Source: Firmicutes bacterium UBA3941
GTDB taxonomy: Bacteria; Bacillota; Clostridia; Caldicoprobacterales; UBA3941
NCBI GenBank assembly: GCA_002385665.1
Contig: DGDX01000114.1
Location: 6,790-20,061, forward strand
Direction: 5' to 3'
DNA: 13,272 nt
Below the pieces are notes generated by a model. That model saw nothing but the letters and a program-made list of their open reading frames with translations, was not told the origin of the DNA and did no database searches. Positions 7,411-13,272 of this stretch are shown in pieces. A program made the translations under genes and the position numbers. Within the stretch, counting starts at the first letter, position 1, and every line of letters begins with the position of its first letter.

Positions 7411-7512
7411 ATGGATTTGAAGCGATCAGATATAAACAAAATGGTTGGAAAAATCGGGGAAAAAATATATAATAAAACCATTGGTTGCCTTTTGCGATAT
7501 CATTCAATATAA
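7411..7512 (+). CDS. Possible small protein of 31-33 residues
   Basis: A full AAAGGAGG (7403-7410) is followed by an open frame to a TAA at 7510. The ATG at 7411 touches the ribosome binding site, so the in-frame TTG at 7417, six bases away, is the better start and gives 31 residues. The peptide is basic (several K and R, few acidic residues) with a hydrophobic patch around ITIGCLL-like residues in its second half and one cysteine. I recognise no family. It lies 89 bases before an exporter ATPase on the same strand, so it could be a leader peptide or an independent small gene. With no homologues to compare, a chance frame is quite possible. Confidence 0.4.
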   Translation: MDLKRSDINKMVGKIGEKIYNKTIGCLLRYHSI

Positions 7513-7513
7513 G
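7485..7513 (+). promoter_or_regulatory. Candidate promoter of the ABC exporter operon
   Basis: TTGCCT (7485-7490, 4 of 6) and TATAAG (7508-7513, 5 of 6) stand 17 bases apart. Transcription would begin near 7520, about 80 bases before the TTG start of the ATPase. The -10 overlaps the stop codon of the small ORF. Confidence 0.45.
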
Positions 7514-7589
7514 CAGAATAGAACTCGTTTTGTCCTTGTGCAATAGAACGGAGTAGTTAAACCGCATTATCTATTGAACTAAATGAGGG

Positions 7590-7604
7590 GGAGGAAGCGG
7601 ATTG
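7590..7604 (+). promoter_or_regulatory. Ribosome binding site that fixes a TTG start
   Basis: GGAGG at 7590-7594 stands 7 bases before the TTG at 7602. The nearest upstream ATG (7583) is in another frame and soon meets a stop, and no in-frame ATG precedes the conserved N-terminal strand of the ATPase, so TTG is the start. Confidence 0.8.
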
Positions 7605-8450
7605 ATAGAGGTTAATAGTTTGATTAAGAGTTATGGTGATAAAAGAGCCCTGAAAGGTATATCCTTTCAGGTCAGAGAGGGTGAGATCTTTGGCTTTTTG
7701 GGCCCCAATGGTGCCGGTAAGACCACGACTTTGAGGATACTTACGGGGCAGTTGAAGGCTGACAGCGGAGAAGCGAAAATTATGGACCTTGATGTCATGA
7801 AAGGCGCAAAGGAGCTTCACAGCCATATAGGCGTAGTTCCGGAGGAAACCAACCTATATGAGAGACTGACCATAGGCCAAAACCTGGATCTCTTTTGCCG
7901 GTTATATGGTTGTGATATTAAACAAACGGATTATTATCTGGAGCGGATAGGCATGCTGAAGGAGAAGAACACTCAGGTAAAAAAGTTGTCCAAGGGGATG
8001 AAACAAAAGGTATTGCTGGTCAGGGCGCTTTTACACAGTCCAAAGATATTGTTCTTAGATGAGCCTACCTCCGGGCTTGATCCGGCATCAGCCGATACTA
8101 TACATAGGATACTGAGGGAGTTAAACGATCAGGGGATAACCATTCTGCTTACGTCTCATAACATGGAAGAGGTTGACAAGCTGTGTAACAGGGTAGCATT
8201 TTTAAACCAGGGCGAGATTGTGGAGATGGGAAGCCCCGAGGCCTTAAAACTGGATCATTCCAATCGTCGAATAAAGGTTTTAATAGACGATGGTCATGGG
8301 CTGGCATCAAAGGAATTGGATATGGACAGCAAAGAGTCTGCCAGGCTCTTATCGGAGTGGATGACAGAGGGAAAGGTGCGGTCCGTTCATTCCTGTGAGC
8401 CAACATTGGCTGAGATATTTGTTAAGGTGACAGGGAGGGAATTTGCATGA
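7602..8450 (+). CDS. ABC transporter ATP-binding protein (ABC-2 exporter type)
   Basis: This is the cytoplasmic ATPase subunit of an exporter, 282 residues. Walker A is GPNGAGKT (34-41), the signature is LSKGM (129-133), Walker B with catalytic glutamate is ILFLDEP (149-155, E154), the D-loop is SGLD (157-160) and the switch histidine is H186. The Q-loop position reads VVPEE (78-82), glutamate in place of the usual glutamine, a change also seen in some ABC-2 exporter ATPases. A C-terminal tail of about 70 residues after the core matches the NatA/DrrA-like group. The start is TTG. The stop overlaps the permease start by ATGA, so the two are one translational unit. The substrate is unknown; drug, sodium, lipid or peptide export are all possible. 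Confidence 0.95.
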   Translation: MIEVNSLIKSYGDKRALKGISFQVREGEIFGFLGPNGAGKTTTLRILTGQLKADSGEAKIMDLDVMKGAKELHSHIGVVPEETNLYERLTIGQNLDLFCRLYGCDIKQTDYYLERIGMLKEKNTQVKKLSKGMKQKVLLVRALLHSPKILFLDEPTSGLDPASADTIHRILRELNDQGITILLTSHNMEEVDKLCNRVAFLNQGEIVEMGSPEALKLDHSNRRIKVLIDDGHGLASKELDMDSKESARLLSEWMTEGKVRSVHSCEPTLAEIFVKVTGREFA

Positions 8451-9172
8451 CCTTATCGTTTAAAAGGATAGGTGCTATCCTCATAAAAGAAGCACACGAT
8501 TTTAAGACCAACATCAACATCCTGATAATGTATCTGATACCCATATTGCTGGCCTATATCTACGACAACTTTATTCCCGGTATGCCGAGAGGATTTGCCC
8601 TCTCCTTTGGGATTTTATTCCTGGTGGTTATGGTAGGCATGTATGTTCCCTCCATGATGATAGCGGAGGAAAAGGAGAAGAAGACCCTTGAGGTATTGCT
8701 CCTGTCCCCGGCCAATTCAGTAGAGGTGTTTATAGGGAAGGGACTTTTAACCTTCATTAGCATAATAGTGAGCTTTATTATTCTTATAGCCATGTTCGGT
8801 GGAGTTGACCCCGATCAAATGGCCGTTATCCTGGTAGGAGGCATATTGACCGCTGTATTTTGCATACAGGTGGGTATCATTGTCGGTTTATTATCCAAGA
8901 ATCAAATGGCTACCGGTGTGGTGGGTACCCCTGTCTATATGGCTTTGCTGCTGGTACCAATGTTGGGCAGTATGGGCTCACCTACTTTAGAAAAGATTGC
9001 AAAAGTCTTTCCAACCTATTATTATAATGATATGCTCTACAGGGCACTCAACGAATTCGAGGGGAACCATACCCTCCTTGATATGATTCCCGAACTGGGG
9101 ATCCTGCTTGGTAGTATAGCAGTTGCTTTTGTACTACTCTTATTGGTATACCGAAGACGGGGACTAGGTTGA
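8447..9172 (+). CDS. ABC-2 type transporter permease
   Basis: This integral membrane subunit of 241 residues has about six hydrophobic segments (about 23-42, 50-72, 98-118, 124-148, 157-174 and 213-235). The hallmark MIAEEKEKKTLEVLLLSPA (71-89) follows the second segment, as in NatB-like and other ABC-2 permeases. It ends with RRRGLG. It lacks the large extracellular domain of full-length NatB, so it is a minimal permease, probably working as a homodimer with the ATPase encoded just upstream. It starts by a 4-base overlap with that gene. A 41-base gap separates it from the next gene on the same strand. Confidence 0.92.
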   Translation: MTLSFKRIGAILIKEAHDFKTNINILIMYLIPILLAYIYDNFIPGMPRGFALSFGILFLVVMVGMYVPSMMIAEEKEKKTLEVLLLSPANSVEVFIGKGLLTFISIIVSFIILIAMFGGVDPDQMAVILVGGILTAVFCIQVGIIVGLLSKNQMATGVVGTPVYMALLLVPMLGSMGSPTLEKIAKVFPTYYYNDMLYRALNEFEGNHTLLDMIPELGILLGSIAVAFVLLLLVYRRRGLG

Positions 9173-9213
9173 ATAAGGCTATGACCCAAAAAGGAAGACT
9201 GGATGGAATTTAG

Positions 9214-9954
9214 ATGAAATATAATGGCATAAGGCGTGCAAAATTTATTGACAGGCCAAACCGTTTTATCGCCAATGTTGAACTGGACGGAAAAAGGGAG
9301 AAGGTACATGTCAAGAATACCGGAAGGTGCAAGGAGATATTTGTAGAAGGGACTACAGTAATCTTGGAGGAAGGGATAAATTCAAATCGAAAGACCAGGT
9401 ATTCCATAATAGGTGGTTATAAGGGAGATTTACTTATAAATACCGATTCTCAGGCGCCCAACACCGTGGTATATGAAGCCATCACCCAAAATAAAATAGA
9501 TGGTCTACAAGACGTTACTAAAATTAAAAGGGAAGCAACTTTTGAAAATTCCCGTTTTGATATCTATTTTGAAGACAAGGATCGGAAAGGTTTTATTGAA
9601 GTTAAGGGTGTGACCCTGGAATACGATGGAATGTGCATGTTTCCCGATGCGCCTACCCAAAGGGGAGCAAGGCATGTTCATGAGCTGATAGAGGCTAAAA
9701 GGCAGGGCTATCATAGCTACATCATCTTTTTGGTCCAGATGGAGGGGGTGAAGTGCTTTACACCCAACCATGGGATGGATCCTGAATTTGGGAGGGCTCT
9801 GAAAGCTGCCCATAGCCAGGGAGTAGAGATCCTGGTCTATGATAGCCTGGTAAGAGAAGATGAAATTGTTATAGGGGACAGTTTGGATTTTATTCTGGAA
9901 ATGCCTGGGGTTGCATTGAACGATATTGAAGGGGAGAAGGATGATGAAAACTAA
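9214..9954 (+). CDS. sfsA: SfsA family DNA/RNA nuclease-like protein
   Basis: SfsA was first named in E. coli as a sugar fermentation stimulation protein and is now placed among PD-(D/E)XK nuclease-fold proteins with an N-terminal OB-like domain. Seen here are VHVKNTGRCKE (31-41), a TDSQAPN block (77-83), FENSRFDIYF (110-119), the catalytic-type FIEVKGVTLE (127-136, E129 and K131) and MFPDAPTQRGARH (142-154). The 246 residues include a 15-20-residue acidic C-terminal tail beyond the usual length. The ribosome binding site is weak (GGATGG about 8 bases before the ATG), so translation may depend on the upstream genes. Its tail overlaps the start of the next gene and supplies that gene's ribosome binding site. 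Cellular role uncertain. Confidence 0.92.
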   Translation: MKYNGIRRAKFIDRPNRFIANVELDGKREKVHVKNTGRCKEIFVEGTTVILEEGINSNRKTRYSIIGGYKGDLLINTDSQAPNTVVYEAITQNKIDGLQDVTKIKREATFENSRFDIYFEDKDRKGFIEVKGVTLEYDGMCMFPDAPTQRGARHVHELIEAKRQGYHSYIIFLVQMEGVKCFTPNHGMDPEFGRALKAAHSQGVEILVYDSLVREDEIVIGDSLDFILEMPGVALNDIEGEKDDEN

Positions 9955-11866
9955 GTTGTCAATAATATTTAAGTCTATAATTTCGCTGACGCTGATAATG
10001 GCCTTGGCATTCTCGAGTTATGGAATCAAACCATCCGTAGCCGAGGGAAAGGTTACATCCACAGAACGCTTTGTAGGAGAAAATGTGGGTTTGATAGACG
10101 GGAATTATTACGTCCTTTCCCAATCCGGATTTATGCTCAATTATGAGATACAGAATGGCACTGATAAGAATATAACCAATATAATATTGGAAGAGACCCT
10201 TCTGGATGAAAGCGGCCGTGCAGTACCTGGAGAAGGTGCCCCAAGTACCGATTTTAGAATTGATGCAGGACAAACGAAAACACTTCAGGGTAGAAAATTT
10301 AAGGCTCAGGAAAAGCCAACCACCTATACCCTGGAATATTCGATACTATATATTTTGGAGGATGGGGACGGACCTCATCTTATATCCAGTGGGAAAAAGC
10401 AGATAACGGTTCTGTCAACAGGGGTCAGCGTTGTATATAAAGCCAGCACAGGCGGACCAATACCCCCAGGGACTGAGGTTACCTATACCTTTGAGATAAA
10501 ATCATCGGCTAATATAAATATCAATAATATCGTTGTTAAGGACAGTGTGCTGGGGGATATAGGAGTTATACCCGTTTTGTCCCCAGGCGAAACTGCAACA
10601 GTTTCCAAGGCCTTTAAACTGGAGTCTACTACAAAAAGTCATCCTATCATTGTTTTCCAGGGCCCAATAGAAGGACAGGGCAATATAACAAGGGAATTCA
10701 AAAACGCAGCAGTTGAAGTGGTGGTAGAGGAAAAACAGGTGGAAAACCCGCTGGTAATAACAGGAAAAACCAACAAGACAAGGATAGCACCCAACGAAGA
10801 GGTGGATTTTAGTCTTATAGTTGAAAACAAAGGGAATAGAGCCATTACAGGTGTCAGCTTAAGGGATTGGACAGGGAAGGAGATCTTGACCAAGGATAAG
10901 CTGGAACCGGGGAAAGAAGGGGCAATAATATATGCCCAGAGGGTGGAGCCGGGAAAGGAATACACCTTTACAGCAACCGGTGTCGAAGAGGGCACCGGTA
11001 GGAACGTTCAGGCATCCTATACTGCCAAGTTTTCAGCCATAGAGGCGGAACTGGAAATAACCAACAGGGTAACGCCAGAGGAATTAGCTGTAGGCGACAC
11101 CGCTATTATAGAGTATACTCTCAAGAATACCGGTAAGGTAACCATGGTGGATGTGCGGGTCCACGAGCCGGAGTTTGGTGAAGTTGCCGCTTTTGATGAG
11201 CTAAAGCCGGGTCAAACGGAGACTTTTACATTTGAAAGAATTGTCGAGAAGGATATGATCAGTCATCCCAGGGTGTATGCAAGGGATAAGGATTCTGGAT
11301 ATGAATATGAATTTCAGGGGGAATTAATTGAGATAGTCATCAGCGGAGTTGAGACACATCCCCTTTTGGTCATTAGGCTTGACTCAGAGCCCAAATCCTT
11401 AGCCGAAGCCGGGACGGTGGACCTCATATGTACCGTAATAAATGAAGGGAATATAAGAATTGATAATATTGATCTTATCCTAAATGAGAGGGATCTCAGC
11501 ATTGGAAGCATCCTGACCCTGGAACCCGGAGATGAGGAGACCCTAACCCTGGCCGGGTTGGATATCGAGGAGAATACATCCTTTACGGTTACCGCCAGAG
11601 GGGTCACCTACCAGGGCGAAGATGTGGAATTCGTGAGTGCCCCATATGAGATTACCATAGGCGGGGATGAAACCCCTCAGGAACCCACCCAAAACCCGAA
11701 AATCAGTTTTCTTAAGAAGCTGCTGTGGGTCGTAGCTGGTCTTGCCCTTGCTACGGTCGGGGGTATGATATATTTGCTTCGGGATCTCAAGCGTGGCAGC
11801 AAGGGAAAGAAAAAGGGCAAGACAAAAAAGGCTGGGGTAAGGAGAAGAAACCCCAACCACCGCTAG
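9944..11866 (+). CDS. Secreted, membrane-anchored protein with about five CARDB/Ig-like repeats
   Basis: This is a 640-residue surface protein of unknown function. An N-terminal signal peptide (about 1-33, hydrophobic core SIISLTLIMALAF, probable cleavage after SVA) leads to about five beta-rich repeats of about 100 residues (about 42-157, 160-262, 269-365, 367-468, 472-572). Each repeat has an N-x-G or N-I-x-N-I turn, a V/I-x-L-x-D strand and an L-x-P-G-E/D/Q turn, as in CARDB or COG1361-like adhesion modules. A linker (PQEPTQNP) leads to a membrane segment 593-613 and a very basic cytoplasmic tail. No LPXTG motif is present. An earlier in-frame TTG (9926) and ATG (9941) exist; I chose the ATG at 9944 because GGGGAG lies 7 bases upstream. 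The gene overlaps sfsA by 11 bases. It may act with the exporter upstream, but that is inference. Confidence 0.85.
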   Translation: MKTKLSIIFKSIISLTLIMALAFSSYGIKPSVAEGKVTSTERFVGENVGLIDGNYYVLSQSGFMLNYEIQNGTDKNITNIILEETLLDESGRAVPGEGAPSTDFRIDAGQTKTLQGRKFKAQEKPTTYTLEYSILYILEDGDGPHLISSGKKQITVLSTGVSVVYKASTGGPIPPGTEVTYTFEIKSSANININNIVVKDSVLGDIGVIPVLSPGETATVSKAFKLESTTKSHPIIVFQGPIEGQGNITREFKNAAVEVVVEEKQVENPLVITGKTNKTRIAPNEEVDFSLIVENKGNRAITGVSLRDWTGKEILTKDKLEPGKEGAIIYAQRVEPGKEYTFTATGVEEGTGRNVQASYTAKFSAIEAELEITNRVTPEELAVGDTAIIEYTLKNTGKVTMVDVRVHEPEFGEVAAFDELKPGQTETFTFERIVEKDMISHPRVYARDKDSGYEYEFQGELIEIVISGVETHPLLVIRLDSEPKSLAEAGTVDLICTVINEGNIRIDNIDLILNERDLSIGSILTLEPGDEETLTLAGLDIEENTSFTVTARGVTYQGEDVEFVSAPYEITIGGDETPQEPTQNPKISFLKKLLWVVAGLALATVGGMIYLLRDLKRGSKGKKKGKTKKAGVRRRNPNHR

Positions 11867-11892
11867 GTATCCATATAATTCACACATAGTTG

Positions 11893-12453
11893 TTAACGAA
11901 CATATCGATTTATCAATTGCTCCAGGGACATCCAGTATTGGTAGCCCTGGCGCTTTCTTTTTTTTCTGGACGCAGTTTTCGCATCCTTGGGTGAGAACAC
12001 CCATTTTAGAAAGGTCATCCACATTACGATCATTTTGGAACCCATGCCCTCCTTCATGGGTTCCAGGGTAAAGCCCAATCTCCTCAAGGCAGGGCCCATC
12101 ATGGAAACACCCCAGATCGCTTTTATCCTTGGATCCAGCTTGCCTTGATGGGCTTGCTGGGCCAAATGGGCGATCTCTTCCCGGAAAAGGCGCAGGAGTT
12201 GGATATCCGAGGTGACTTCTATCCCCGCCACTACACCTTGGGCCAGGGTTAGGTTAGAGATATGTAATTCCAACACATAGTCTCCGGGGCTAATCTTGGT
12301 TTCGTCATCCAGGGTAGCAGGCAGGCCCTTGTATGGATGAACCGACATCCTCAATAGGCCATAGGGTGAACCCTCTACTGGCTTTATGTTTTCCGCCCAT
12401 GAGAATATTTTCTCCCAAAGGGTTATAATGGGCCTGATTATTGACTTAAGCAT
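11893..12453 (-). CDS. YkoP-like conserved protein
   Basis: This protein of 186 residues resembles, from memory, the YkoP-like domain found beside polysaccharide deacetylases in Bacillota. The visible blocks are YGLLRMSVHPYKG (31-43), ISPGDYVLELHISN (54-67), IKAIWGVSMMGPALRRLGF (110-128) and a basic segment RKKRKR (163-168). An amphipathic or weakly hydrophobic stretch at 140-153 could touch the membrane; there is no clear signal peptide. The start ATG has AAGGGGG 6 bases upstream and overlaps the deacetylase gene by 8 bases, so the two are co-translated. The gene ends only 26 bases from the end of the converging repeat-protein gene. The function is unknown; linkage points to envelope polysaccharide or lipid metabolism. 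The family assignment is moderate. Confidence 0.7.
   Translation of the reverse strand: MLKSIIRPIITLWEKIFSWAENIKPVEGSPYGLLRMSVHPYKGLPATLDDETKISPGDYVLELHISNLTLAQGVVAGIEVTSDIQLLRLFREEIAHLAQQAHQGKLDPRIKAIWGVSMMGPALRRLGFTLEPMKEGMGSKMIVMWMTFLKWVFSPKDAKTASRKKRKRQGYQYWMSLEQLINRYVR
11922..11965 (+). terminator. Terminator-like hairpin inside the opposing YkoP-like gene
   Basis: On the plus strand CCAGGG (11922-11927) pairs with CCCTGG (11945-11950), and an inner CCA-4 bases-TGG can extend the stem. Seven bases later comes an unbroken run of eight T (11958-11965), with a shorter TTT before it. It lies 56 bases after the stop of the plus-strand repeat-protein gene and inside the 3' end of the minus-strand gene. 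Since only 26 bases separate the two genes, a terminator within the opposing coding sequence is plausible. Confidence 0.5.
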
Positions 12454-13153
12454 GGTATACCCCCTTAGTTTTCTCCAGGCCTACGAAGCTGTATCCCTCT
12501 TTCCGGAGGGATTCAATGATCCTGGGCAGGGCCCTTAGGGTGTTTTCCGGGGCTCCGGGATCCCCCTGATTATCATGGAGGACTACGACAGAGCCGGGAA
12601 CTGCCTTATCCACAACGGTATTAAATATGTGCTCAGCAGTAGTGTTTTGCGCCCAATCCTGGGCTTCTATGGACCAGAAGGCTATATTCAGTCCCAATCT
12701 CCTTGCAGCGGCTATGCTTAAGAGGTTAAATCCCCCCCATGGTGGGCGATACCACTCAGGGGTTACGCCCGAGGCCAGGGATATAGCCTTATAGGTGTGG
12801 GTCATATCCCTAAAGGTGGTTATTGGTGGCATAAGCCAGGCATGGCGATGGGAATAGGAATGGCATCCGATGGTGTGTCCTTCCTGGGCTATGCGTTTCA
12901 CTATATCAGGATAAAGCCTGGCCTGCCTTCCCATTATAAAGAAGGTAGCCTTGACTTGGTTTTCCTTTAGAATATCCAATAATCTGGGTGTGTAGTCTGG
13001 ATTTGGTCCATCGTCAAAGGTAAGGTAGATTTCTTTTTCCTTACCTGAACCCTCCCTAAACACCCCATTTGAGCGATTTCGCGCCCAATAGCTGGGCAGT
13101 AAACAATATATTAAAAAAATGGCCACTAGGACAAGAGGAAATAGCCACCACAT
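12446..13153 (-). CDS. Polysaccharide deacetylase (CE4 family)
   Basis: This metal-dependent deacetylase removes N- or O-acetyl groups from an envelope polysaccharide such as peptidoglycan or a secondary polymer. The 235-residue protein has an N-terminal hydrophobic stretch (2-19) that can serve as signal anchor, then the NodB motifs: LTFDDGPNP (44-52, D47 catalytic base and D48 metal ligand), HSYSH (98-102, metal ligands H98 and H102), RPPWG (136-140), WSIEAQDW (160-167) and VVLHDN (190-195). All catalytic positions are intact. The ATG at 13153 is preceded by AAGGGA about 9 bases away. It overlaps the YkoP-like gene by 8 bases. The substrate cannot be fixed; a sporulation PdaA/PdaB-like role is possible but lacks specific support. 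Confidence 0.95.
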   Translation of the reverse strand: MWWLFPLVLVAIFLIYCLLPSYWARNRSNGVFREGSGKEKEIYLTFDDGPNPDYTPRLLDILKENQVKATFFIMGRQARLYPDIVKRIAQEGHTIGCHSYSHRHAWLMPPITTFRDMTHTYKAISLASGVTPEWYRPPWGGFNLLSIAAARRLGLNIAFWSIEAQDWAQNTTAEHIFNTVVDKAVPGSVVVLHDNQGDPGAPENTLRALPRIIESLRKEGYSFVGLEKTKGVYHA

Positions 13154-13201
13154 ATTTTCACATCCCTTAAATAATTCTGAAACCCTTCGACGACATCATC
13201 C

Positions 13202-13272
13202 CTATCTTCTCTTATGCGCATATAATTTTTCTTCCTGCAAGACCCCATCCTCGGGCTTAATATAATGATCCC
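13202..13272 (-). CDS. Possible C-terminal end of an upstream gene
   Basis: On the minus strand one frame is open from the window edge to a TAG at 13204-13202, giving 22 residues rich in charged amino acids (ending LYAHKRR). Composition looks like a real hydrophilic C-terminus, and it would end 48 bases before the deacetylase start. The product is unknown. A second frame is open from the edge past 13153; it contains an ATG with AGGAAG upstream near 13222, but it overlaps the deacetylase start and looks less likely. Confidence 0.35.
   Translation of the reverse strand, partial: DHYIKPEDGVLQEEKLYAHKRR

Larger units (their letters stand above)
7229..7601. other. Divergent intergenic region between the GltS-like gene and the ABC transporter
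   Basis: This region of 373 bases carries a short coding frame with a strong ribosome binding site (7411-7512), a promoter-like pair at 7485-7513, a GTGG-6 bases-CCAC repeat at 7290-7303, and TTAGTA-TCGT-TACTAA at 7388-7403. For the minus-strand GltS-like gene the best promoter guess is TATATT near 7274-7279 with TTTCCA 18 bases upstream, which is weak. A lone TTGACA at 7380-7385 lacks a -10 partner. Confidence 0.5.

Noticed and set aside
11543..12022. Minus-strand 159-codon open frame across the convergent gene ends
   Set aside because: It is antisense to the repeat-protein gene and out of frame with the YkoP-like gene, both of which have better starts and protein-like composition.
1..13272. 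Mobile elements, CRISPR arrays, tRNA/rRNA, toxin-antitoxin or phage-defence genes
   Set aside because: No transposase, regular direct-repeat array, cloverleaf, or defence-type domain was seen on either strand; the repeats found are short and isolated.

Overview
The window looks like a chromosomal segment of a clostridium-like (Bacillota) bacterium. The G+C content is moderate, ribosome binding sites are strong AGGAGG types, TTG and GTG starts occur, and the gene families (GTP-dependent PEP carboxykinase, an extra FtsH with a HEIGH zinc motif, an FMN-binding glutamate-synthase-like protein, an SfsA-type nuclease, a CE4 deacetylase) fit that group. There is no rRNA, tRNA, CRISPR array, insertion sequence or phage gene. 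Taxonomy is inferred from content and is not proven.

Layout. Positions 1-1104 (minus) hold the N-terminal 368 codons of GTP-type PEP carboxykinase, cut by the window edge. A control and terminator region follows (1105-1401). Positions 1402-3697 (minus) hold a two-gene operon, marR then ftsH, overlapping by 8 bp. It has a near-consensus promoter, and a perfect 15-bp palindrome covers the predicted start site. Reading away from it on the plus strand are a creatininase-family amidohydrolase (4036-4845) and a cytosolic SxxK serine hydrolase (4899-5795). A membrane-anchored FMN-binding glutamate-synthase-like protein (5813-7228, minus) converges on them.

The second half holds a plus-strand run: a possible 31-33-residue small protein (7411-7512), an ABC-2 type exporter ATPase (TTG start) and permease, an sfsA-like gene, and a secreted, membrane-anchored protein with about five CARDB/Ig-like repeats. 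The last coding regions overlap or sit close together. Converging from the right edge (minus) are a CE4 polysaccharide deacetylase and a protein resembling the YkoP family, preceded by what may be the tail of another gene.

How the genes may work together. The marR-ftsH pair reads as a self-regulated membrane proteolysis unit with a divergent FtsH paralogue. The creatininase, the serine hydrolase and the FMN-dependent synthase-like gene could form a small amide or amine-nitrogen module, but no substrate can be read from the sequence. The exporter with the surface repeat protein, and the deacetylase with the YkoP-like protein, suggest cell-envelope functions. I found no clearly unprecedented multi-gene system. 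The best leads are the marR operator, the amidase/GltS-like cluster, the small ORF before the exporter, and a terminator-like hairpin inside the 3' end of an opposing gene.
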